Shown: positions 28,273-37,515 of the stretch, piece by piece
Numbering within the stretch: position 1 is the stretch's first letter
Layout: each line of letters starts with the position of its first letter
Assembly (NCBI GenBank): GCA_025060455.1
Contig: JANXBY010000066.1
Location: forward strand, 1-64,000
Length of the DNA stretch: 64,000 bases
Origin: Armatimonadota bacterium
Lineage (GTDB): Bacteria; Sysuimicrobiota; Sysuimicrobiia; Sysuimicrobiales; Sysuimicrobiaceae
Reading direction: 5' to 3'
Made by a program: the position numbers and the translations under genes
Notes under the pieces: model-generated
What the model was told of the DNA's origin: nothing
Seen by the model: the letters and a program-made list of their open reading frames with translations, nothing else
Databases searched by the model: none

Positions 28273-29309
28273 GCTGCCTGGTCCTCTACCACCCGGACTG
28301 CCTGCGGCACGTTCCACCCCGTCCGCACCCGGAGAAGCCCGAGCGGCTTGTGGCGGTGAGGGAGAGGCTGGAGCGGGGGGAGCTGTGGGATCAGGTGCCC
28401 AGAGAGGAGCCTGCGCCCGCGGAGCCAGAGCTGCTGGAGCTGGTGCACCCTCGCACCTACCTCGACCAGGTCCGCCGCGCGAGCCGCGACCCGGGTATGT
28501 GGCTGGACCCCGACACGTACGCGGTGGAGGGCACCTGGGCCGCGGTGCTGGCAGCCGCAGGGGGTGCCACCCATGCCGTGGACGCGGTGGTGCGGGGGCA
28601 GACTCCGTGTGCGTTTGCCCTCGTGAGGCCACCCGGGCACCACGCGGGACCCGCCAGGGCCATGGGGTTCTGCTTGGTCAACCACGTGGCGGTGGCGGTG
28701 CGCCACGCACGGGAGCGCCTGGGCTTGAAGCGGGTCATGGTGGTGGACTGGGACGTACACCACGGCAACGGCACCCAGGAGGTGTTCTACCGGGACGGTG
28801 GGGTGTTGTTCGCCTCCCTCCACCAGGAGGGGTGGTACCCGGGCACGGGTGCGCTGGAGGAGACCGGCGAAGGAGACGGGGAAGGGCTGACGGTGAACCT
28901 ACCGCTCCCGCCCGGTGTGGGGGACGAGGGGTACCGGACGGTCTTCGAAGAGGTGCTCCTGCCCCTGGGGGACGCGTGGCACCCGGAGCTGGTGGTGGTG
29001 TCCGCGGGGTTCGACGCACACCACACGGATCCCCTGGGCCGAATGCAGCTGACCGAGGCAGGGTTTGCCCGGCTGGCGCTTCTGCTCCGGGAGGCCGCGG
29101 GGCGCTGGTGCGGCGGGCGCTTGGCGCTGGTGCTGGAGGGGGGATACGACCTCCAGGGGCTCCCGCGGTGCGTGGAGGCCACCCTGCAGGTCCTCGCGGG
29201 CCTCGCCGGGCCTCCGTCGGTGGCCGCGCAGCCCGAGGTGCCCTACGCGGTGGTGCGGGAGCGTGTGCGGGCCGCCCGGCGGGTGTTGGGCCAGTACTGG
29301 TCGCTGTAG
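28269..29309 (+). CDS. Histone deacetylase-family / AcuC-like amidohydrolase
   Basis: HPEKPERL, RPPGHHA, DWDVHHGNGTQEVFY, SAGFDAHHTDPLG. Confidence 0.93.
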   Translation: MSCLVLYHPDCLRHVPPRPHPEKPERLVAVRERLERGELWDQVPREEPAPAEPELLELVHPRTYLDQVRRASRDPGMWLDPDTYAVEGTWAAVLAAAGGATHAVDAVVRGQTPCAFALVRPPGHHAGPARAMGFCLVNHVAVAVRHARERLGLKRVMVVDWDVHHGNGTQEVFYRDGGVLFASLHQEGWYPGTGALEETGEGDGEGLTVNLPLPPGVGDEGYRTVFEEVLLPLGDAWHPELVVVSAGFDAHHTDPLGRMQLTEAGFARLALLLREAAGRWCGGRLALVLEGGYDLQGLPRCVEATLQVLAGLAGPPSVAAQPEVPYAVVRERVRAARRVLGQYWSL

Positions 29310-29403
29310 GGTAAGAGCCTATCCTGGGAAGCTGGCCACGCCCGCAGGACCGGTGTCCCCCAGAAAGCTCCCCAGCGATTTTGGGGATGGTCGAGGGGCC
29401 CCG

Positions 29404-29433
29404 TTGCCCGCGGTCCGGGGGCGTGGGTATAAT
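29404..29433 (+). promoter_or_regulatory. Candidate sigma70-type promoter for S1-domain gene
   Basis: TTGCCC-N18-TATAAT about 60 nt upstream of ATG. Confidence 0.5.
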
Positions 29434-29492
29434 GGCGGAGCACCCGGGCGGAAACGCCCTTTTTTCGCGTGTGGGCTCGCGCAGGAGGCCGT

Positions 29493-30710
29493 ATGTCTGA
29501 GGAAACCCGTACTCCCGCCGAGGACGTCAGCATGGAGAATGCGTTCCCGGAGCTGCAGGAACGCCAGATCGTCCGCGGAACGGTGGTCCGCGTGGACAGC
29601 GAGGGCGTCTTGGTGGACGTGGGCGCCAAGTCGGAGGGGCTGATCCCCGTCCGGGAGTTCCGGCCAGGTGAGTCTCCCACGGACCTGCGGGTGGGCGAGC
29701 AGATCGACGTGTACGTGATGCGGGTGGAGCAGGAGGAGGGTAACATCCTCCTCAGCAAGCGCCGCGCGGACGTGCAGCGGGCGTGGGAGCGGCTGGAGAC
29801 CGCCCTGCGGGATGGCCAGATCCTGCACGCCATGGTGGTGGACCGCGTCAAAGGCGGGGTGGTGGTGGACGTGGGGCTGCGCGGGTTCGTGCCCGGCTCC
29901 CACATCGACCTCACCCGGGTCAAGGGGCGGCGGTTCGAGAACCTGGTGGGCGAGAGCGTACCCCTGAAGGTGATCGAGATCGACCGGGAGCGCAACCGGG
30001 TGATCCTGTCCCACAAGCAGGCGGTGGAGGAGGAGCGGGCCCGGAAGCGGGAGGAGCTGTTCAACACCCTCCGCGAGGGGGACGAGGTGGAGGGGGTGGT
30101 GCGCCGGATCACCGACTTCGGGGCCTTCGTGGACCTGGGCGGTGTGGACGCGCTACTGCCCATCAGCGAGATGGCGTGGACGTACATCAAGCACCCCTCG
30201 GAGGTGGTGCGCCGGGGCCAGACCCTGCGGCTGCGGGTGATCCGGGTGGACCCCACGGCGGGCAAGATCAGCCTGAGCTTGAAGCAGGTGCTCCCCGACC
30301 CCTGGGTGGACATCCGGTCGCGCTACCGCGAGGGGGACGTGGTGCGGGGCAAGGTGGTGCGTCTGGCGCCCTCGGGGGCCTTCGTGAGGCTGAAGGACGT
30401 GGACGCGTTCCTGCCCCTCAGCGAGCTGGCGGAGCGGCGGGGCCAGAAGGTGGAGGAGCTGGTGCAGGTGGGCGCCACCGTGGAGGCGCTGGTGTTGGAG
30501 ATCAAGCCGGAGGACCGCCGCATGGTGGTCAGCGTGCGGCGGCTGAAGCAGCAGCGGGAGCGCGAGGAGCTGAGCCAGTACCAGCAGTCGCAGGAGCGCA
30601 GCGGGTTCACCATCGGCGCGGTGGCGGGTGACGTGCTCCGGCAGGCGGTGCAGGGGGTGGCACCTCCGGCGCCGGAGACGCCCTCCGGGGAGGAAGGGCC
30701 CCGCTCGTAG
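29493..30710 (+). CDS. rpsA: Ribosomal protein S1-like protein, four S1 domains
   Basis: Repeated S1 motifs GTVVRVDSEGVLVDVGAKSEGLIP / GVVRRITDFGAFVDLGGVDALLPISEM. Confidence 0.93.
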   Translation: MSEETRTPAEDVSMENAFPELQERQIVRGTVVRVDSEGVLVDVGAKSEGLIPVREFRPGESPTDLRVGEQIDVYVMRVEQEEGNILLSKRRADVQRAWERLETALRDGQILHAMVVDRVKGGVVVDVGLRGFVPGSHIDLTRVKGRRFENLVGESVPLKVIEIDRERNRVILSHKQAVEEERARKREELFNTLREGDEVEGVVRRITDFGAFVDLGGVDALLPISEMAWTYIKHPSEVVRRGQTLRLRVIRVDPTAGKISLSLKQVLPDPWVDIRSRYREGDVVRGKVVRLAPSGAFVRLKDVDAFLPLSELAERRGQKVEELVQVGATVEALVLEIKPEDRRMVVSVRRLKQQREREELSQYQQSQERSGFTIGAVAGDVLRQAVQGVAPPAPETPSGEEGPRS

Positions 30711-30751
30711 ACCCCACGGCCGCGGGCGGTCCGTGGTACCTTAATGAAGTG

Positions 30752-30829
30752 CGGGGCGTGGCGCAGCTTGGCTAGCGCGCAGCGTTCGGGACGCTGAGGT
30801 CGGCGGTTCAAATCCGCCCGCCCCGACCA
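30752..30829 (+). tRNA. tRNA-Pro (anticodon CGG), CCA encoded
   Basis: CGGGGCG...CGCCCCG acceptor, CAGCG-TTCGGGA-CGCTG anticodon arm, CGGTTCAAATCCG T-arm. Confidence 0.95.
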
Positions 30830-30882
30830 GAGTTCCAGCAGGAGCGGGTGTTTACCGGGGGGGCAGGTGGTTTCTCCGTTCG

Positions 30883-30897
30883 TGAACCGCCGACCTC
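30883..30897 (-). repeat. Inverted 15-nt copy of tRNA-Pro 30796-30810
   Basis: TGAACCGCCGACCTC is the exact reverse complement of GAGGTCGGCGGTTCA. Confidence 0.8.
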
Positions 30898-30971
30898 GGG
30901 CCGGGGTTCCCAGCCGGTCGTGGGGAGCATGGAAGGGCAGGTGGGTGTGGGTTCGACCGGCTGGGATGGCT

Positions 30972-31001
30972 TCGGCGGTTCAAATCCGCCCGCCCCGACC
31001 A
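30972..31001 (+). repeat. Exact 30-nt direct repeat of tRNA-Pro 3' end (T-arm to CCA)
   Basis: TCGGCGGTTCAAATCCGCCCGCCCCGACCA identical to 30800-30829. Confidence 0.95.
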
Positions 31002-31047
31002 AGTAGGCGGGGTCCCCACGGATCGCGCCAGCGATCCGCGGGGTCGT

Positions 31048-31062
31048 AAATCCGCCCGCCCC
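31048..31062 (+). repeat. Partial 15-nt copy of tRNA-Pro 3' end
   Basis: AAATCCGCCCGCCCC. Confidence 0.75.
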
Positions 31063-31063
31063 A

Positions 31064-31335
31064 CCCGGTCTCGGGCACCTCCTGAACAGAGCAGTTCCCC
31101 GCCTCCCGCATCTGCCGGAACTCCTTTGGGGTGTAGCCCACGGCCTGCAGAGGTAACCCGATGCCGTCGTTCAGGTCCAGAAGTCGGATCCGGTCGAGGA
31201 ACGGCTTTCGGAAGTCTGCGTCCACCACCAGGTCCACGTCCGAACCCTCGTGGACGTCGTCGCGTGCGGAAGATCCGAACTGGATCACGCAATGCGGTCG
31301 AACCGTTCGACCACGCCCTCGGCGTAGGCTCTCAC
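31064..31335 (-). pseudogene. Decayed MNT-type minimal nucleotidyltransferase (antitoxin of HEPN-MNT module)
   Basis: VRAYAEGVVERFDRIA then, after a frameshift, VIQFGSSARDDVHEGSDVDLVV...GYTPKEFRQMREAGNCSVQEVPETG; C-terminus cut at the tRNA fragment. Confidence 0.75.
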
Positions 31336-31339
31336 CTTC

Positions 31340-31693
31340 TCAAGTACTCCGCAATTTGTTCAGGATCGACGCGGTGTAGCTTGTGCACCGCTCCGAGACC
31401 TCCCCCGTGTAGTACTTGTCCAGCGGCCCGGCGAGGTGGAACTCTGGAGAACGGACTCCGATGTCGTGACGGTGGAGTTCCTTCCCGAGATCCTACAGGA
31501 GTGCAAGGCCGCTTTCGAAATTCGCGGCTTTCCAGCAACTCCACGAGCGAGTGAGTGATCAGCGCCCGGTATCCCGGCCGTACAGAACCCCTCCAGCACT
31601 TCCCCCCCCCAGCCTGTTGTGCATCCCACTGCACCCGCCCGGCGCCCTCCCGTCCAGCCCGTGCGAGCCACCGTGTACCCCACTTCAACCGCT
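31340..31693 (-). pseudogene. Decayed HEPN-domain gene (toxin partner of MNT)
   Basis: Frame 1: RVQWDAQQAGGGKCW...RALITHSLVELLES (HEPN AQQA..K, Rx4H, HSLVELLE); frame 2: LAGPLDKYYTGEVSER; frames interrupted. Confidence 0.65.
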
Positions 31694-31767
31694 AGACGGG
31701 TCGGCCGGGCCCGGCGTTGGCGGCAGGCATTGACACACCGGCGCGGTTGCCCTGACCATGGAGCTGG

Positions 31768-31856
31768 AAGCGCACGGGGTGGTCGGCTGGACAGCCGGCC
31801 TGAGAGTACACCCGTAGAACCTGATCCGGGTAATGCCGGCGGAGGGAATGCGCAGC
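31768..31856 (+). promoter_or_regulatory. TPP riboswitch (THI element)
   Basis: GGCCTGAGAGTACACCCGTAGAACCTGATCCGGGTAATGCCGGCGGAGGGA; P1 GCGCA (31770-31774)/TGCGC (31849-31853); upstream of thi genes. Confidence 0.93.
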
Positions 31857-31938
31857 ACGTGTCCAACGGGATCCCCCAAGTTTGCCCCCTGACCCTCTGT
31901 GCTGCTGCCGGACGGGCCCGGCGACCGGAGGTGGGCCT

Positions 31939-33047
31939 GTGACCGCGGACGCGGTGGTGGTCGGCGCGGGCGTGGTGGGCCTGGCGGTGGCGGAAGAGCT
32001 GGCCAGGGCCGGGCACCGGGTGGTAGTGCTGGAGCGGGACCGGGTGGGGGAAACCTGCGCCGCCGCGGCGGCCGCGGGGATGCTGGCGCCGGCCGCGGAG
32101 GCGGACGCGACCCCTCAGGTTACCACCCAGCTGGCCCTGGAAAGCCACCGGATGTATCCGGACTGGGTGGCGCGGCTGGAGGATGTTTCGGGGACGCCGG
32201 TGGGGTTTGACCGTTCGGGCACCCTGGTGGTGGCGCTGGACGCGGACGACCTGCGCGAGCTGGTCCACCTGGAGCGGGCGCAGCAGAGGTTCGGGCTGCG
32301 CACCCAAAGGCTTTCCGCTTCCGAAGCCCGGGCGTTGCAACCCTCCCTGGGACCGTCGGTGGTGGGAGGGCTGCTGCTCGCGGACGACTGGCAGGTGGAT
32401 CCCCGCCGGCTGCTGGAGGCGCTGCGGCGTTGTGTGGAACGGTCGGGCGGCCGCGTGGTGGAGGGCGCGCCTGTGGAGGCGCTGCGCCGGCAGAACGGGA
32501 CGTGGCGTGTCCAGGTGAGGGGTGGCGAAGAGGCGGCGGCCCGCCTGGTGGTGGTGGCCGCGGGTGCGTGGTCGCCGTCGGTGCTGCCGCCGGGCGTGTT
32601 GCGCCCTCCTGTGCGGCCGGTACGGGGGGTGGTGCTGCGGCTGGGGGCGGGGCTGGAAGCTGGGTGCGTGGTGCGGACGCCAAGGGTGTACGTGGTGCCG
32701 CGAAGCTGGGGCGAGACCGTGGTGGGTGCCACGGTAGAAGAACGCGGCTGGGCTCGGGAAGCCCTGGCGGGTGGCGTGTACGAGCTGCTGCGGGAAAGCC
32801 GCAGGGCGTTGCCGTGCGTGGACGAGATGCCCTTGCGGGAGGTGGCGGTGGGATTCCGGCCCGCCATCCGCGACAACGTGCCCGCCGTCGGACCTGTGGA
32901 CGGGGAGGGAACCCTGTTCGTGGCCACCGGACACTACCGAAAGGGCGTGGAGCTGGCGCCCCTCACCGCGGTCATGGTGCGGCAGCTGGTGGAGGGCGCC
33001 GGGCACCCCCTGGCGGGGTGCGTAGACCCGCGGAGGTTCGCGGAGGC

Positions 33048-33051
<4 letters not shown>
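31939..33051 (+). CDS. thiO: Glycine oxidase ThiO
   Basis: VVVGAGVVGLAVAEELARAGHRVVVLER FAD motif; thi operon context. Confidence 0.92.
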
Positions 33052-34063
<1,012 letters not shown>

Positions 34064-34067
34064 GCGC

Positions 34068-34721
34068 GTGGAGGGCTCCCGCGGGGTGTCGCCTGCACCC
34101 CTGGTGCTGCCGAGGGTGTTGGTGGTCGCGGACGTGGACGCCGCGGGTGGGGAAGAGGAGTGGCTGCGGGTGCTGCGCGGGCTGGGGCAGCTACCCCCGG
34201 GGTTGCCGGTGGCCGTGCAGGTGAGGGCGAAGGGGCGCCCTCCGGAAGAGCTTGGGCGGTTGGCGCGCCTGGCGCAGGCGGCCCTTGCGAGCCGTGTTCC
34301 TGTGGTGCTGAATGGACCGGCGGAGGTGGCGCGGGCGCTCGAGCTGGCGGGAGTTCACTGGCCGGAGTCCGGGATCCCACAACGGGTGCCGGAGACAGCA
34401 CGGGCGCTGGTGCGGTCCGCCAGCGTGCACAGCCCGCAGGCTGCGCAGAGGGTACAGTCGCTGGTCCACTACCTGGTGTTCGGGCCCGTGTTCCCCCCGG
34501 GGTCCAAAGCCGCGCCCGCCGTGGGGCTTGGGGTGCTGCGGCAGGTCTGTGCCGCGGTCTGCCGTCCGGTGTTGGCCATTGGGGGTGTGACCCCAGAGCG
34601 GGTGGCGGACTGCCTGGCCTGCGGTGCCACGGGGGTGGCGGTGGTGTCGGCGGTCATGCGGGCACCGGACCCCGCGACGGCTACCGTTCGGCTGGTGGAG
34701 GCGGTACAGGCGCGCCCCTGA
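34068..34721 (+). CDS. thiE: Thiamine phosphate synthase / TenI-like protein
   Basis: VHWPES...SVHSPQAAQR...HYLVFGPVFPPGSK...PVLAIGGVTPERV. Confidence 0.8.
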   Translation: MEGSRGVSPAPLVLPRVLVVADVDAAGGEEEWLRVLRGLGQLPPGLPVAVQVRAKGRPPEELGRLARLAQAALASRVPVVLNGPAEVARALELAGVHWPESGIPQRVPETARALVRSASVHSPQAAQRVQSLVHYLVFGPVFPPGSKAAPAVGLGVLRQVCAAVCRPVLAIGGVTPERVADCLACGATGVAVVSAVMRAPDPATATVRLVEAVQARP

Positions 34722-34766
34722 GCGGCCAGCAGGGGTCGGGGTCGCCCACGGGGAACACCCCTGGGG

Positions 34767-35465
34767 ATGGATCCTCGGGAGGCGCTGTGGAACCTCCACC
34801 TCCTGGACGTGGCCATTGCGGAGCGGCAGGCCGCCGCGGATGCGCTGGCCGTGGACCCCACCACTGCCGCGCGGCTCGCGGACCTGCGGCAGCGTCTGGA
34901 CTCCCTACGGTCGCGCGCGCGCCAGGTGCGCTCTGCGCAGCAGGCCGCGGAGCTGCAGCTGCAGTCCCTTCGGGACAAGCGCAGACGGCTGGAACAGGAG
35001 CTGTACAACGGCCGCCTGAACCCCAGGGAGCTGGTGAACCTGCAGCGGGAGCTGGACGCGCTAGCCCGTCAGCACGCGGAGCTGGAGAACTGGATCCTGG
35101 AGCAGATGGAAGAGGCGGAGTCGGTGGAACGGGAGCTGGAGCAGTTGGACTCGGAGCTCCGGGAGCTGGAGGCCGCCTACGAAGCCGCAGTCCAGGACCG
35201 TGCGGCCCGCTCCAGGGCCCTGGAAGCCGAGCTGGCGGTTCTCCGACAGCGCAGGGAAGCGCAGGCGGCGTGTGTGGATGCCGCCCTCCTGGAGCGGTAC
35301 GAGCGGCTGCGGGGCCGGCTGCACCCGCCGGTGGCCAAGCTCCTGGGCGGGGTGTGTGGGGGGTGCCACGTGAGCCTGGCTCCGGCCTTCCAGGAGCGGT
35401 TGCGGTCCGCGGACGATGGGCAGCCCATGGCCTGCCCGGCCTGCGGCCGCCTGCTGGTGCCGTGA
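34767..35465 (+). CDS. Coiled-coil C4-type zinc-ribbon protein
   Basis: Long coiled coil then GGVCGGCHVSLAPAF...MACPACGRLL. Confidence 0.88.
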   Translation: MDPREALWNLHLLDVAIAERQAAADALAVDPTTAARLADLRQRLDSLRSRARQVRSAQQAAELQLQSLRDKRRRLEQELYNGRLNPRELVNLQRELDALARQHAELENWILEQMEEAESVERELEQLDSELRELEAAYEAAVQDRAARSRALEAELAVLRQRREAQAACVDAALLERYERLRGRLHPPVAKLLGGVCGGCHVSLAPAFQERLRSADDGQPMACPACGRLLVP

Positions 35466-36118
35466 AGGTGGTGCTTCGGCCTGACGGTGCGTCGCGGGGC
35501 AACCCCGGGCCAGCGGCGGTTGGGGTGGTGGTGGAGGACGCGTCCGGGAGGGTGCTTCGAGAGGTGTCGGAGGCCATCGGACAGGCCACCAACAACGTGG
35601 CAGAATACCGGGCACTGCTGAGGGGGCTGGAAGAGGCCCGGAAGCTGGGTGCCCGGGAGGTGGAGATCCGCACCGACAGCGAGCTGGTCGCCAGGCAGCT
35701 CCTGGGCCAGTACCGGGTCCGGGACCCGGAACTGCGGCCGCTGTTTGAGTCCGCCCGCCGGCAGCTGGCAACCTTTGACCGCGTCAGCGTGCGGTCGGTG
35801 CCCAGGTCGGAAAACGCGCGCAGCGACTGGCTGGCTCGACAGGCCCTCCAGCACCCCGGGGACTCCGCGGACGCGGTGGTGGAGACGGCGCGGCGCGGGG
35901 AAGTGGGGCGAGCGCTGGGGGCCCTGCGGCGGATGTCCCCGGAGCAGGTGCAGGCTGTGGCGGAGCGGCTGGTGCGGGAGCTGGCCCGGAGCGCGCGGCA
36001 GCTGCAGGGTGGTCCCCTTTTCAGGCGTGCGAAAATGGAAGCGGGAGCGGGCCGGGCGGCCGCGCCGCCTGAGGGCGGTGAGGAAAGTCCGGGCTCCACA
36101 GGGCAGGGTGGTGGGTAA
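35462..36118 (+). CDS. Ribonuclease HI family protein with C-terminal extension
   Basis: LRPDGASRGNPGPAAVGVVV, NNVAEYRALLRGLE, RTDSELVARQL, NARSDWLARQAL. Confidence 0.9.
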   Translation: MKVVLRPDGASRGNPGPAAVGVVVEDASGRVLREVSEAIGQATNNVAEYRALLRGLEEARKLGAREVEIRTDSELVARQLLGQYRVRDPELRPLFESARRQLATFDRVSVRSVPRSENARSDWLARQALQHPGDSADAVVETARRGEVGRALGALRRMSPEQVQAVAERLVRELARSARQLQGGPLFRRAKMEAGAGRAAAPPEGGEESPGSTGQGGG

Positions 36119-36400
36119 CGCCCACCCGGGGTGACCCGAGGGAAAGTGCCACAGAAACATACCGCCGGCCGGTCGGCCGGTAAGGGTGAAAAGGTGCGGT
36201 AAGAGCGCACCGGCGGCGCGGTGACGCGCCGGCCAGGCAAACCCCACCCGGAGCAAGGCCGAGTAGGGGGAGATGAGGTGGCCCGCCGATCCCCGGGTAG
36301 GCCGCTAGAGGCCTCCGGCGACGGAGGTCCCAGAGAGATGGCCGCCGCACCGAGGGACGCCTCGGTGTACAGAACCCGGCTTACAGGCCCGCTCCCACTG
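36043..36400 (+). ncRNA. rnpB: RNase P RNA, bacterial type A-like
   Basis: GAGGAAAGTCCGGGCTCCACAGGGCAG, GAAAGTGCCACAGAAACATACCGCC, GGTAAGGGTGAAAAGGTGCGGTAAGAGCGCACCGGC, AACCCCACCCGGAGCAAG, 3' ACAGAACCCGGCTTACAGGCCCGCTCCC. Confidence 0.95.
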
Positions 36401-36441
36401 CTGAGAAGGCCGCGCCCGCACGGCTGCGGCCGGGTGCGAGG

Positions 36442-36702
36442 ATGACGTGCCCGTACTGCAACAGCGAGAACGTGGTGTGCAACGTCACGATCCGGTGGAA
36501 CCAGGTCCGGGGGGTGTTCGTTCCCCGGCGCGGACACTACTGCACCACCTGTGGGAAGTCCTTCGACCCCTCCCCGGAGGACGGCCTCAGCCTTTCCGCG
36601 GTGGTGCTGGAGGAGATCACCCCGGCCATCCGCAAGCTGCAGGAGAGCGGCGACGTGATCGTGGTCCGGCACAGGGACGGCCTCCACGAGGTGGTGTACT
36701 GA
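36442..36702 (+). CDS. Small zinc-ribbon protein, unknown function
   Basis: MTCPYCNSENV...YCTTCGKSFD; two CxxC knuckles. Confidence 0.75.
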   Translation: MTCPYCNSENVVCNVTIRWNQVRGVFVPRRGHYCTTCGKSFDPSPEDGLSLSAVVLEEITPAIRKLQESGDVIVVRHRDGLHEVVY

Positions 36703-36852
36703 ACCCGCTCTCCAGAACCTGCACGAGGATCCAGCGGACCCGAACGTAGATACGGACCCAGACCAGGGCCCTGCGAACGATCCTCGGTCTAGCGCCTCCA
36801 GTTGCGAGATTTGCTTGCAAGCCGGCAGGATTCGTGCTCTCTATGGGCGTAG

Positions 36853-36897
36853 TGGGGAACAGTGGGGATTGTTGGGTTAACGTCCCAAGCCGTGGGG
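36853..36897 (+). promoter_or_regulatory. MraZ-box cluster
   Basis: TGGGG-N5-TGGGG-N5-TGGGT at 36853/36863/36873 with a fourth in-phase TGGGG at 36893. Confidence 0.8.
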
Positions 36898-36901
36898 AAC
36901 A

Positions 36902-37324
36902 ATGCTCAAAGGGGAGTACGAGTACACCCTGGACGACAGGGGCCGGCTGGTGATGCCGCCCCGGTTCCGGGGGCCTATGGGAGAGCGGTTCGTGGCCACC
37001 CGGGGGTTCGACGGGTGCGTGGTTCTGTACCCTTTGCTGGAGTGGCAGCGGGTGGAAGCCAAGCTGGGCGCCGAGCCGTTGGAGAACCGCCGGCTGGTGC
37101 GTTACCTCCTGGGCTCCGCGGTGGAGTGCGAGCTGGACCGCCAGGGCCGGTTCCTGCTACCGCAGCCGTTGCGGGAGCACGCCGGGATCAGCCGGGAAGC
37201 GGTGGTGGTGGGGCTGGTGAACAAGGTGGAGGTGTGGAGCAAGGAGCGCTGGCAGGCTTACCTGCGGGCTACCGCAGAGGACGAGGCGGCCCTCCTGGAG
37301 GGCCTGCGTGGACTGAACCTGTAG
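36902..37324 (+). CDS. mraZ: Transcriptional regulator MraZ
   Basis: MLKGEYEYTLDDRGRLVMPPRFR; second repeat ECELDRQGRFLLPQPLREHAGI. Confidence 0.96.
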   Translation: MLKGEYEYTLDDRGRLVMPPRFRGPMGERFVATRGFDGCVVLYPLLEWQRVEAKLGAEPLENRRLVRYLLGSAVECELDRQGRFLLPQPLREHAGISREAVVVGLVNKVEVWSKERWQAYLRATAEDEAALLEGLRGLNL

Positions 37325-37515
37325 TGCCGAGATGGCGGGAGGTTACGAACGCGCGGAGAGACCGGGGCCCGGGCTGTATAACGACCACGCGAGGACGCCG
37401 CGCTCACGCACCGTCGCTCGCTCCAACCCCCCTGCTCCACGCCCAGCCGACGCAGCGCGGACGCACCAACCCCGGGCCCCGATCCCTCCGCGCGCCAGAA
37501 GGCACAGCACCGCAC

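Noticed and set aside
30808-31002. 64-aa minus-strand ORF MVGAGGFEPPKPSQPVEPTPTCP...
   Set aside because: GAGGFEPPKP-type peptides arise from antisense translation of tRNA genes; it overlaps the tRNA-Pro 3' end and its duplicate
36041-36350. ORFs on both strands within 36041-36350
   Set aside because: Region is RNase P RNA
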